From Candidatus Allofournierella merdigallinarum (GTDB lineage Bacteria > Bacillota > Clostridia > Oscillospirales > Ruminococcaceae): DNA of 62,068 nucleotides. The notes under the pieces were generated by a model. It made no database searches and was not told the DNA's origin. It worked only from the letters and a program-made list of their open reading frames with translations. The position numbers and the translations under genes were made by a program. Below, piece by piece: positions 44,182-52,476 of the stretch; within the stretch, counting starts at the first letter, position 1; each line of letters begins with the position of its first letter. The DNA lies in the NCBI GenBank assembly GCA_019117205.1, contig DXAC01000055.1, positions 1-62,068 on the forward strand. Reading direction: 5' to 3'.

Positions 44182-45393
44182 ATGAAACAGCAAAACGGCC
44201 GGCCCCGCCGCCCCGACACCAGCCGGGCAAAGGGCCGCCGCCCGGCCCAGGCGCCCCTGTTCGACCAGCAGACCGCCCCGCTGCCCAAACAGGAGAAAAA
44301 GGCCGGCGGCGGTATGCGTCAGGTGGTGCTGCCCATGGCCGCACCGGGCATGGAGCCGCTGGACGCCCCCGACCCCGGCAAAGGCCGCCGGGGGAAAAAA
44401 CGCCCCACCGAGGCTGCCCGCCGCCGTCAGCTCAGCCGGGGGGAGATGCGCCGCCGTCGCCGCCGCAGGCGGCTGCTGGCGGTGTTCTTCGTGCTGGCCC
44501 TGATGGGGGTGGGCGCCATCTTGTCGGTGACGGTGCTCTTCAAGGTGAAGCACATCGTGGTGGAAAACCTGGACAAGACCACCCCCGCGAACACCGGCAT
44601 CTACACCGAAAACGCCATCCTGGGCGCGCTGGCGGTGCCCCTGGAGGAGAACCTGTTCGCCTTTTCCGTGGCGGAAAAACAGGCGGCCATGGAGCTGCAG
44701 CTGCCCTATCTTGAGACCATCCGGGTGCGCCGCCGGCTGCCGGGCACCGTGGTGGTGCAGGTGGCTCCCGCCACCGAGACCTGGTGCGCCAAGACCGAGG
44801 CCGGCTTTCTGGTGCTCAGCGCCGGGCTCAAGGTGCTCAAGGTGGCCGACGCCGCGCCGGCGGAGCTGCCCCTGATCACCGGCTACGGCGTCACCGCCGC
44901 CACTGCCGGCCGCCCCCTCACACCGGACGCCGCCGACCAGGCCGACCAGCTGGAGGACCTGCTGGCCGCCCTAAAGGCCGAGGGCGTCACCGACCAGGTC
45001 ACCCGCATCGACATGGGCCGGGGCACCGACGCCTGCTTCGTCTACCAGGGGCGGGTAAAGGTGGTGCTGGGCACCTTCAACAACCTGGAATACAAGGTGG
45101 GAGTGGCGGCGCTGCTGTTGAAAAACGAGACGGGCGAGTACCTGAGCGCCTCCGACAGGGGCACCCTGGACGTGTCCGCCCAACTGGAGGACACGGTACA
45201 CCGCTTCCCGTTCACCCCCGGCGACTTCACGGTGGAGGAGAGCGAGCCTCCGCCGCCGGACACGGCGGACAGCGCGGCCGCCTCCGGCTCGCAGGCGGCC
45301 TCCTCCGCGCCCGCTTCCGAACCGGCGCAGAGCGGGTCCGCCCCCGCGTCCTCCGACACATCGTCCTCCCAAAGCGGCTCCCAGGCCGCCTGA
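44182..45393 (+). CDS. ftsQ: FtsQ/DivIB-type division protein with POTRA domain
   Basis: A 403-residue bitopic protein. A long basic cytoplasmic part (1-95, ending RRRRRRRLLAVF-like) precedes one membrane helix (about 97-118), then a POTRA domain (about 120-195; KVKHIVVENLD, ETIRVRRRLPGTVVVQV) and the FtsQ beta domain. The C-terminal 55 residues are almost only Ser, Ala, Pro and Gln and are probably disordered. It binds DivIC and FtsL. It is the last gene of the first dcw run before a strong terminator. Confidence 0.88.
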   Translation: MKQQNGRPRRPDTSRAKGRRPAQAPLFDQQTAPLPKQEKKAGGGMRQVVLPMAAPGMEPLDAPDPGKGRRGKKRPTEAARRRQLSRGEMRRRRRRRRLLAVFFVLALMGVGAILSVTVLFKVKHIVVENLDKTTPANTGIYTENAILGALAVPLEENLFAFSVAEKQAAMELQLPYLETIRVRRRLPGTVVVQVAPATETWCAKTEAGFLVLSAGLKVLKVADAAPAELPLITGYGVTAATAGRPLTPDAADQADQLEDLLAALKAEGVTDQVTRIDMGRGTDACFVYQGRVKVVLGTFNNLEYKVGVAALLLKNETGEYLSASDRGTLDVSAQLEDTVHRFPFTPGDFTVEESEPPPPDTADSAAASGSQAASSAPASEPAQSGSAPASSDTSSSQSGSQAA

Positions 45394-45397
45394 ACCG

Positions 45398-45437
45398 GCA
45401 AAAGCCCCCTGTTTTTCGCAAAACAGGGGGCTTTTGC
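45398..45437 (+). terminator. Terminator of the dcw operon
   Basis: Perfect 18-bp arms (45398-45415, 45420-45437) with a TCGC loop. T-rich segments lie within the arms. Confidence 0.9.
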
Positions 45438-45451
45438 GCGGGGGGAAATTT

Positions 45452-45460
45452 TGCTATAAT
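45452..45460 (+). promoter_or_regulatory. Extended -10 promoter of the small membrane protein gene
   Basis: TGCTATAAT, with TTTTGC (45432-45437) 17 bp upstream overlapping the preceding terminator arm. Confidence 0.6.
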
Positions 45461-45489
45461 GAAAAAAACGGCAAAAGGGGGCGCGCCCG

Positions 45490-45723
45490 GTGGCTTTTTT
45501 GGGCATCCTGGTCCTGTATGTGGTGCTGATGGTCCTGTTCGGCATGGTGGCGCTGGGGGCGCTGGGCCTGATGTTCTGCCTGGTGTTCCTGCCGATGTGG
45601 CGCGGGGCGAAAAGGCGGCAGGAAAAGCGGCAGGCGGTCTTCCTCGCCCTCGCCGTCGCGGGCGGCGTGCTGGCGGTGATGGGCAGCGTCGTCCTGGCGC
45701 TGCTCTGGGTGATGTTGTCTTGA
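45490..45723 (+). CDS. Small two-helix membrane protein of unknown function
   Basis: A 77-residue protein: helix one about 3-36 (ILVLYVVLMVLFGMVALGAL), a short basic loop (RGAKRRQEKRQ) and helix two about 49-75. The start is GTG 45490 with AAGGGGG upstream. It has its own promoter and lies between two perfect terminator hairpins, supporting a real gene. I do not recognise a family. The position between ftsQ and the D-aspartate-ligase-like operon is suggestive only. Confidence 0.6.
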   Translation: MAFLGILVLYVVLMVLFGMVALGALGLMFCLVFLPMWRGAKRRQEKRQAVFLALAVAGGVLAVMGSVVLALLWVMLS

Positions 45724-45730
45724 GAAAACA

Positions 45731-45773
45731 CAAAAACGCGGGCCCGGGCAGTTTGCCCGGGCCCGCGTTTTTG
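45731..45773. terminator. Bidirectional terminator between convergent genes
   Basis: Perfect 20-bp arms (45731-45750, 45754-45773) with AAAAA on the left and TTTTT on the right. It serves the small membrane gene on plus and the asparagine synthetase on minus. Confidence 0.92.
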
Positions 45774-45782
45774 TATAAACCA

Positions 45783-47633
45783 TCACCGCTGCACAAAGAA
45801 CAGCTCGTACCACAGAATAAAGCTGTAAAAGCTCCAGATCTTGGTCATGCCGCCGTTTTTGCCCGCCTTGTGCTCGTCCAGCAGCTCCAGCAGCCGGGGC
45901 ACGTTGAAGAACTTCTCCGCCACCGGGCCCTCGAACTTCTCCCGCACCATGTTGTAATATTTGTCCTGGCGCAGCCAGTCGTTCAGCGGCACCGGGAAGC
46001 CCAGCTTGCGCCGCTTCGCCACGCTCTCGGGCAGCTGCTCCAGCGCCGCCGCCCGCAGGGCGATCTTGGTCTCCGACTTGGACGAGCGATACTCCGCCGG
46101 GATCGACAGGGCCAGCTCCAGCATCTCCCTGTCCAGAAAGGGCACCCGCAGCTCCAGGCTGTTGGCCATGCTCATCCGGTCCGCTTTCAGCAGGATGTCG
46201 TAGAGCATCCAGGTGTGGATGTCCACCCATTGCAGCTGGGTGGGCTCATCCAGCTCTTTCACCTGGTCAAAGTAGGGCTTGAACCACTCTTCCGGGGCCT
46301 TGGCGTGGTAGTCCTTTTTCAGGTACTGGTCCCGCTCGGCGGGGCTGGCGAACACGTAATTCGCCCGCATACACCGCTGCCAGGGCTCCTGGGCCCCGCG
46401 CACCAAAAAGTGCTGCCCCTTGAACGCGGGCAGCGCCTTTGCCAGCGCCCCCGCGCCTTTCCGCAGCGGGCGGGGCAGCCTGGCATACTCCTCGAAGTGG
46501 TGGGCAGCGCAGTACAGGGGATAGCCCCCGAACAATTCGTCCGCCCCCTCGCCGCTCAGCACCACTTTCACATACCGGGCGGCGTTTTTGGTGAGGAAGT
46601 ACAGGGGCACCTCGCTGGGGTTGGGCATCGGCTCGTCCAGATACCACTGAATGGTGCGGTTGGCCTCGAAGAACTCGTCGGCGTTCACCTTGTTGGCGAT
46701 GCTGGGCACGCCGATCTCCTTGCTGAAGCTTTGCGCATAGGGCAGCTCGGAGTACTTCTCCTCCTCGTAGCCCACGCTGAAGCTCTTCACGTGGGGGGTG
46801 CCCTTGGCCACCTCGTTCACCACAAAGCTGGAGTCCACCCCGGAGGAGAGGAAGCACCCCACCTCCACATCGGCGATCTGATGCACCCGCACGCTCTCGG
46901 CAAAGGTGTCGGCAATGGCCTTTTTCCAGTCCTCCAGGGTCTTGCTGTGGTCCACGTGGTAGGCGATGTCGTAATAGCGGCTCACCGACAGCTGGCCGTC
47001 CTTAAAGGTGAACCGGTGGGCGCCGGGCAGCTTGTAGACGTTTTTGAACATGGTCTCGGCGCTGGGGATGTACTCGATGGAGAGATACTCCGGCAGCCGC
47101 TCCTCGTTGAGCTCTTTCACAAAGCCCGGGTGGGGCAGAAAGCTCTTGATCTCGCTGCCGAACAGCAGAAGATCGTTGTTCTGGTAGTAATAAAAGGGCT
47201 TGATGCCGAAGATGTCCCGGGCGCCGAACAGGGTGCGGCGCGCCTTGTCCCAGATGACAAAGGCGAACATCCCCCGCAGCTTTTTCGGCAGCTCCTCGCC
47301 CCATTCCTCATAGCCGTGCAGCAGCACCTCGGTGTCCGAGTGGGTGGCGAACACATGGCCCGCCGCCTCCAGCTCCTCCCGCAGCCGGGGGAAGTTGTAG
47401 ATCTCCCCGTTGAACACCGTCACAAGGCTTTTGTCCTCGTTGAACATGGGCTGGCTGCCGCCCTCCAGGTCGATGATGGACAGCCGCCGGTGCCCCAGGG
47501 CCGCCTGCTCGTCCAGGTAGTAGCCCTCGCCGTCCGGGCCCCGGTGGGCGATCAGGTCGGCCATGGCTTTCAGGGTGCGTTTTGCTTCATCCAAATCGTG
47601 CTTTGCGCTCACAAAGCCGGTAATTCCACACAT
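45783..47633 (-). CDS. asnB: Asparagine synthetase (glutamine-hydrolysing), copy 1; candidate peptidoglycan amidase
   Basis: A 616-residue AsnB-type enzyme. It has the N-terminal glutaminase domain with nucleophile Cys2 (MCGITGF), AHRGPDGEG and VFNGEIYN. The synthetase domain has the ATP loop FLSSGVDSSFV (about 255-265), LSGEGADELFGGYP and KADRMSMANSLELRVPFLD. The long frame upstream is a shadow; ATG 47633 follows AAAAGGAG. It starts 20 bp after the ligase stop, so the two form one operon. AsnH of Lactococcus lactis and AsnB1 of Lactobacillus plantarum, related enzymes, amidate wall precursors. That role is inferred from this context. Confidence 0.9.
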   Translation of the reverse strand: MCGITGFVSAKHDLDEAKRTLKAMADLIAHRGPDGEGYYLDEQAALGHRRLSIIDLEGGSQPMFNEDKSLVTVFNGEIYNFPRLREELEAAGHVFATHSDTEVLLHGYEEWGEELPKKLRGMFAFVIWDKARRTLFGARDIFGIKPFYYYQNNDLLLFGSEIKSFLPHPGFVKELNEERLPEYLSIEYIPSAETMFKNVYKLPGAHRFTFKDGQLSVSRYYDIAYHVDHSKTLEDWKKAIADTFAESVRVHQIADVEVGCFLSSGVDSSFVVNEVAKGTPHVKSFSVGYEEEKYSELPYAQSFSKEIGVPSIANKVNADEFFEANRTIQWYLDEPMPNPSEVPLYFLTKNAARYVKVVLSGEGADELFGGYPLYCAAHHFEEYARLPRPLRKGAGALAKALPAFKGQHFLVRGAQEPWQRCMRANYVFASPAERDQYLKKDYHAKAPEEWFKPYFDQVKELDEPTQLQWVDIHTWMLYDILLKADRMSMANSLELRVPFLDREMLELALSIPAEYRSSKSETKIALRAAALEQLPESVAKRRKLGFPVPLNDWLRQDKYYNMVREKFEGPVAEKFFNVPRLLELLDEHKAGKNGGMTKIWSFYSFILWYELFFVQR

Positions 47634-47653
47634 GGGCGTCTCCTTTTGGCCGG

Positions 47654-48874
47654 TCAGTCCACCAGGCCCTTGTTGCCGAAATAGCGCTTGTACTTGCGGT
47701 AGTTGTTCAGCTGGTTCTTGATGTACCACACGCGGCGTTTGAGCCCCGCGTCCTCGCGGCAGAACAGCTGGTGGCTCACCTTGCCCTGGCGCATCAGCTC
47801 TTTCGCCTCGGCCAGCAGGGCCTCGTCTTTCAGGTACTTCTTCAAAATGCCCGCCGGGGCGATCATCCACAGATGGTGCGCGTCGGCAATGGTCAGGCCC
47901 TGCTCTTTGTGCTCCACCACGTCCTCCACCAGCCATTTGGCCAGGTTGTAGCCGCTGGCGGTGACGAAAAAGCTGCTGCGCCCCTGGCGGGGGTTCATCT
48001 CAAACAGCTTGTACTGGCCGTCCCGGGCGTCGTACTTCATGTCGAAGTTGGAAAAGCCCTCCCAGCCCACGTCCTCCAAAAAGGCGCGCATCTTCTCCAG
48101 CAGCTCGTCGTCCCGGGTGTTGATGATGGCCGCGTAGTTGCCGATGCCCTCCGGCGTCTGCTCCTCCAAAAGGGGCCGGCCCAGGGCCATCAGCTTCACC
48201 TTGTGGTCCAGGCCCGAGTAGCAGTTGAGCACCCGCATACAGTTGTCGTCGCCGGGGATGTACTCCTGCAACACCAGGTTGTCCTGATAGCTGGAGGAGT
48301 AGATGGCGGCGGTGATGGCGTCGAACTCCTCTTTGGAGTAGGCCACGAACACCTTTTTCTTGTGGGGGAAATGGCAGTTCCAGTAGGCCACGCTGTTGCT
48401 GGCCTTGATGATGCAGGGGAAGTCAAAGGGCAGCTGCACCGTTTTGTAGTTGTCGCAGGTGCAGCCGAACGTGCGGGGGTAGGAAAGACCGTGGCGCTCG
48501 CAGGCCTTGTAGAAAAACTCCTTGGTGTCCAGCTCCGCCACCAGCTCGGGGGTGGGGCAGGCGAACTTGTAAAAGGGCTCCAGCGCCGCCCGGTTGCGGG
48601 CCATCAGGCCGGTGTAGTTGTCGCCGCAGCTCACCAGCACCAGCGTTTTGCCGGCGTGGGCCCGGGCAAAGTCGGTGAGGGTGCGCGTGAACACCCCGTC
48701 GTCCTCCAGCGCCGGCTCGATCACCGCCATCTTCACCAGCCGGGAGTTGGCGGTGGCGGCCAGCGCCCCCTTGCCGATGGCAAGGCTCGTCACGCCGTAT
48801 TCCATGTAAAAACTGCGGGCCATGCCGTAGACGTTGGCGTCGCTGCCCAGAAGAACGGGAAGAAGCTCTTTCAT
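47654..48874 (-). CDS. ATP-grasp ligase resembling D-aspartate ligase (Asl) of peptidoglycan cross-bridges
   Basis: A 406-residue ATP-grasp enzyme. Visible blocks are PVLLGSDANVYGMARSFYM at the start, FPCIIKASNSVAYW (ATP lysine region), LQEYIPGDDNCMRVLN, and the metal/ATP end GFSNFDMKYDARDG...LFEMNPRQGRSSFFV. As far as I recall, these are the same blocks, in the same order, as in Enterococcus faecium D-aspartate ligase, which adds D-Asp to the lysine of UDP-MurNAc-pentapeptide. No aspartate racemase gene is beside it. ATG 48874 is chosen; ATG 48880 is possible. It is first in a minus-strand operon with asnB. Confidence 0.82.
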   Translation of the reverse strand: MKELLPVLLGSDANVYGMARSFYMEYGVTSLAIGKGALAATANSRLVKMAVIEPALEDDGVFTRTLTDFARAHAGKTLVLVSCGDNYTGLMARNRAALEPFYKFACPTPELVAELDTKEFFYKACERHGLSYPRTFGCTCDNYKTVQLPFDFPCIIKASNSVAYWNCHFPHKKKVFVAYSKEEFDAITAAIYSSSYQDNLVLQEYIPGDDNCMRVLNCYSGLDHKVKLMALGRPLLEEQTPEGIGNYAAIINTRDDELLEKMRAFLEDVGWEGFSNFDMKYDARDGQYKLFEMNPRQGRSSFFVTASGYNLAKWLVEDVVEHKEQGLTIADAHHLWMIAPAGILKKYLKDEALLAEAKELMRQGKVSHQLFCREDAGLKRRVWYIKNQLNNYRKYKRYFGNKGLVD

Positions 48875-48917
48875 GTCCATCACCTTTTCAAACGATCGCT
48901 CTTTTTGTATCCTGTAT

Positions 48918-48946
48918 ATTTTACTTCTTTTGGGGTGTACTGTCAA
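48918..48946 (-). promoter_or_regulatory. Promoter of the ligase-asnB operon
   Basis: Minus strand: TTGACA (48941-48946), 17 bp, TAAAAT (48918-48923), close to full consensus. Confidence 0.85.
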
Positions 48947-48993
48947 TTTCCCGCCGGGCGCCGGCCCCCCTTTTAAACCGCGGACGTTTGTAG

Positions 48994-48999
48994 TATAAT
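48994..48999 (+). promoter_or_regulatory. -10 box of the asnB2-murE operon
   Basis: Perfect TATAAT, with TTTTAA (48971-48976) 17 bp upstream as a weak -35. It is back-to-back with the ligase promoter in the 179-bp gap 48875-49053, so co-regulation is possible. Confidence 0.6.
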
Positions 49000-49053
49000 A
49001 TTCCCTGTATCGGGCACACACGCCCCGTTACCGGAAAGGAACGAAAGTACAGT

Positions 49054-50886
49054 ATGTGCGGGATCGTGGGATTTTGCGGCCGCAGGGCCGACAGAAAAGA
49101 GATATTGCAGGCCATGACTGACGCCATCGCCCACCGCGGGCCGGACGGCGAGGGCAGCTATTTGGGCGACGGCGTCGCCCTGGGCCACCGGCGGCTGTCC
49201 ATTCTGGACCTGGAGGGCGGCCACCAGCCCATGTTCAACGAGACGGGGCGGCTGGTGGTGGTGTTCAACGGCGAGATCTACAACTGCATGGAGCTGCGCC
49301 GGGAGCTGCTGGCCGCCGGCCACACCTTTTCCACCGACCACTCGGACACCGAGGTGCTGCTCCACGGCTATGAGGAATGGGGCGAGGAGCTGCTGCAAAA
49401 GCTGCGGGGCATGTTCGCGTTCGCCATCTGGAACGAGGACGACCACAGCCTCTTCTGCGCCCGCGACCCCTTTGGCATCAAGCCCTTTTATTATTACGCG
49501 GGCGAGGGGGAGGAATTCCTCTTCGGCAGCGAGATCAAGAGCTTTCTGCCCCATCCGGGCTTTGTGAAAGAGCTCAACGCCGAGCGGCTGGAGCTCTACC
49601 TCACCTACCAGTATTCCCCGGGGGAGGACACCTTTTTCAAGGGGGTCAAAAAGCTGCTGCCCGCCCACTGGCTGCGCTGGAAAGCGGGCCAGGTGACCAC
49701 CGGGCGCTACTGGCGGCCGGAATTCGAGCCGGACGAGGGCCCCGACCTGGCCGGCTGGGAGGACAGGATCGCCGCCGCCATGGAGGAGAGCGTGGCCGCC
49801 CACAAGATCGCCGACGTGGAGGTGGGCTCTTTCCTCTCCTCCGGCGTGGACTCCAGCTATATGGCCTGCCTTGCCAGGGTGGACAAGACTTTCACCGTGG
49901 GCTTTGCCAACAAGCAGTACGACGAGACGGAATACGCCGCCGAGTTCAGCAAATTCCTGGGCGTGAAGAACTTTGCCTACCGCATCGAGCCGGAGGAGTA
50001 CTGGGCCAATCTCGGCCGCATCCAGTACCACATGGACGAGCCCCTGGCGGACGCCGCCAGCGCCGCGCTCTACTTTGTGAACCGGGAGGCGGCCAGGCAG
50101 GTGAAAGTCTGCCTTTCCGGCGAGGGGGCGGACGAGTTCTTCGGCGGCTACAACATCTACCAGGAGCCTTTCACCGTGAGCTGGTACGACAAGCTCCCGC
50201 TGGCTGTGCGCCGGGCGGTGGGTGCGGTGGCCCAGCTGCTGCCGCCGGTACACGGGGTCAACTTTCTGGTGCGCCGCTCGAAGCCCCTGGAAGAGCGCTA
50301 CATCGGCAACACCAACCTGATGGGCGAGCGGCGCAAGAAAAAGCTGCTGAAGCACTACACCGGGCGGGTGAAGCCCACCGACCTGTCCCGCCCGCTGTTT
50401 GACAAGACCCGCGGGCAGGACCCGGTCACCCGGATGCAGTACACCGACCTGCACCTGTGGCTGGCGGGGGACATCCTGCTGAAAGCGGACAAGATGAGCA
50501 TGGCCAACAGCCTGGAGCTGCGGGTGCCTTTCCTGGACAAGGAGGTGTTCGAGGTGGCCCGGCGCATCCCGGTGCGCTACCGGGCCAGCGCCGCCGGCAC
50601 GAAGCTGGCCATGCGGGGGGCGGCGGCCAAAAGCATCCCCGAGCGCACCGCCGACAAGAAAAAGCTGGGCTTCCCGGTGCCGGTGCGGGCCTGGCTGCGG
50701 GAGGAAAAATACGCCGCCGTGGTGCGGAAAGCCTTTGAAAGCGAGGCCGCCGGCCGCTTTTTCAGGCAAAAGGAGCTGAAGAAGCTGCTGGACGACCATG
50801 TGTCCGGCAAGCGGGACAACTGGCGTCAGATCTGGTGCATTTTTATCTTTCTGGTCTGGTACGACGAATATTTCGTCAAGCGCTGA
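49054..50886 (+). CDS. asnB: Asparagine synthetase (glutamine-hydrolysing), copy 2
   Basis: A 610-residue paralog of copy 1 with the same order: Cys2 nucleophile (MCGIVGF), AHRGPDGEGSY, FLSSGVDSSYMA, LSGEGADEFFGGYN and KADKMSMANSLELRVPFLD. The two copies share long identical blocks but differ through the middle, so they are older than a recent duplication. It is cotranscribed with murE, which points to amidation of a wall precursor (for example the third-position residue) rather than plain asparagine supply. This is inference. Confidence 0.9.
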   Translation: MCGIVGFCGRRADRKEILQAMTDAIAHRGPDGEGSYLGDGVALGHRRLSILDLEGGHQPMFNETGRLVVVFNGEIYNCMELRRELLAAGHTFSTDHSDTEVLLHGYEEWGEELLQKLRGMFAFAIWNEDDHSLFCARDPFGIKPFYYYAGEGEEFLFGSEIKSFLPHPGFVKELNAERLELYLTYQYSPGEDTFFKGVKKLLPAHWLRWKAGQVTTGRYWRPEFEPDEGPDLAGWEDRIAAAMEESVAAHKIADVEVGSFLSSGVDSSYMACLARVDKTFTVGFANKQYDETEYAAEFSKFLGVKNFAYRIEPEEYWANLGRIQYHMDEPLADAASAALYFVNREAARQVKVCLSGEGADEFFGGYNIYQEPFTVSWYDKLPLAVRRAVGAVAQLLPPVHGVNFLVRRSKPLEERYIGNTNLMGERRKKKLLKHYTGRVKPTDLSRPLFDKTRGQDPVTRMQYTDLHLWLAGDILLKADKMSMANSLELRVPFLDKEVFEVARRIPVRYRASAAGTKLAMRGAAAKSIPERTADKKKLGFPVPVRAWLREEKYAAVVRKAFESEAAGRFFRQKELKKLLDDHVSGKRDNWRQIWCIFIFLVWYDEYFVKR

Positions 50887-50955
50887 GCATACAGCAAGGG
50901 CAGGGCCGCATCTCTCCGGGCGCGGGCTGCCGAAACACAAAAGGGGGGCTGAACG

Positions 50956-52434
50956 ATGAAACTTTCCGAGCTTTTGCAGGGGCTGGAATACCGGCTTTTG
51001 CAGGGCAGCGCCGAGACGGAGGTGGCCGACGTGGCCTACGACTCCCGCAAGGTGCGGCCGGGCTTTGCCTTTGTCTGCGTGGTGGGCCTCAATCGGGACA
51101 GCCACGACTACGCCGAGGACGTGGCCGCCGCCGGGGCCAGCGCGCTGGTGATCCAGCACAAGCTTGACGAGATGCCCGCCGGCGTCACGGTGGTGCAGGT
51201 GGAGAACAGCCGCCACGCCCTGGCCATCATGAGCTGCAACCTGTTCGGCCATCCCGCCCGCAAGATGACCATGATCGGGGTCACCGGCACCAAGGGCAAG
51301 ACCACCACCGCCCACATGATCCGCTCGGCGCTCACCGCCGCCGGGCGCAGCTGCGGCATCATCGGCACCAACGGCACCGCCTTTGCCGGCGTCAGCCGCC
51401 AGCTGGTGAACACCACCCCCGAGAGCTACGAGCTGCAAAAGCTCTTCGCCGAGATGCTGGCCGCCGGGTGTGACAGCGTGGTGATGGAGGTCTCCAGCCA
51501 GGGGCTGATGATGGGCCGGGTGGACGGCATCCACTTTGACGTGGGGGTGTTCACCAACCTGTACCCGGACCACATCGGCGGCCCCGGCGAGCACGAGAGC
51601 TTCGAGGAATACCGGGCCTGGAAAGGCCAGCTCTTCCGCCGGTGCGACGTGGGCGTGGTCAACCTGGACGACAAAAACTGCAACACCCTGCTGGCGGGGC
51701 ACACCTGCCGGCTGGTGAGCTGCGCGGTGCACCGCCCGGCGGACTACACCGCCAGCGAGCTGCATCTGGAGCGGGGCGAGAACTTTTTGGGCATCTCCTA
51801 CCAGCTGTCCGGCCAGGCCAGCGCCCGGGTCCGGGTGAACATGCCGGGCGAATTCAGCGTGTACAACTCGCTGGCGGCGCTGGCGGTGGGCCGGGTCCTG
51901 GGCCTGGAACTGGAGGCGCTGTGCCGCGGCCTGGAGCAGGTCAGCGTCAAGGGCCGGGTGGAGCTGGTGCCGGTGAGCAAGCGGTTCACCGTGCTCATCG
52001 ACTTCGCCCACAACGAGGCGGGCACCGAGAGCCTGCTCACCACCCTGCGGGCCTACCAGCCGGGGCGGCTGGTGGTGCTCTTCGGCTGCGGCGGCGACCG
52101 CAGCCGCCTGCGCCGCTACGGCATGGGGGCGGTGGCCAGCCGGCTGGCGGACTTCCTCATCCTCACCGAGGACAACAACCGCTTTGAAGAGGTGGAGAAC
52201 ATCCTGGCCGACATCAAGATCGGCATCTCCCAGGGCCGCCCGGACGTGCCCTGTGTGGAGATCCCGGACCGGCTGGACGCGCTGCACTACGCCCTGGACC
52301 ACGCCCGCGACGGGGACATCATCGCCGTCATCGGCAAGGGCCACGAGACCTACCGGGACCGCAAGGGCAAAAAGACCCCGTTTTTGGAGCGGGAGCTGCT
52401 GGAGGAATACGCGGCGCAGATCGGCCTGGAGTAA
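50956..52434 (+). CDS. murE: MurE-type UDP-MurNAc-tripeptide synthetase
   Basis: A 492-residue Mur ligase that adds the third stem-peptide residue. It has AYDSRKVRPGFAFVCV, the ATP site GVTGTKGKTTTAHM (about 114-127), NTTPESYELQ, EVSSQGLMMGRVDG, the carbamoyl-lysine region YRAWKGQLF, and the C-terminal GCGGDRSRLRRYGMG and IGKGHETY. The residue that selects the amino acid normally sits in DNPR (for meso-diaminopimelate); here it reads DNNRFEEV, so substrate choice is uncertain although the Arg is kept. It lies outside the dcw run, after asnB2. Confidence 0.88.
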   Translation: MKLSELLQGLEYRLLQGSAETEVADVAYDSRKVRPGFAFVCVVGLNRDSHDYAEDVAAAGASALVIQHKLDEMPAGVTVVQVENSRHALAIMSCNLFGHPARKMTMIGVTGTKGKTTTAHMIRSALTAAGRSCGIIGTNGTAFAGVSRQLVNTTPESYELQKLFAEMLAAGCDSVVMEVSSQGLMMGRVDGIHFDVGVFTNLYPDHIGGPGEHESFEEYRAWKGQLFRRCDVGVVNLDDKNCNTLLAGHTCRLVSCAVHRPADYTASELHLERGENFLGISYQLSGQASARVRVNMPGEFSVYNSLAALAVGRVLGLELEALCRGLEQVSVKGRVELVPVSKRFTVLIDFAHNEAGTESLLTTLRAYQPGRLVVLFGCGGDRSRLRRYGMGAVASRLADFLILTEDNNRFEEVENILADIKIGISQGRPDVPCVEIPDRLDALHYALDHARDGDIIAVIGKGHETYRDRKGKKTPFLERELLEEYAAQIGLE

Positions 52435-52476
52435 AGGCCGGAACATCAACGAAACACGAGGAAGCGAACAAACGAA

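Noticed and set aside
44784-47684. A plus-strand open frame of over 900 codons running from ftsQ through asnB1
   Set aside because: It crosses two perfect bidirectional terminators and is antisense to asnB; it starts out of frame in ftsQ.
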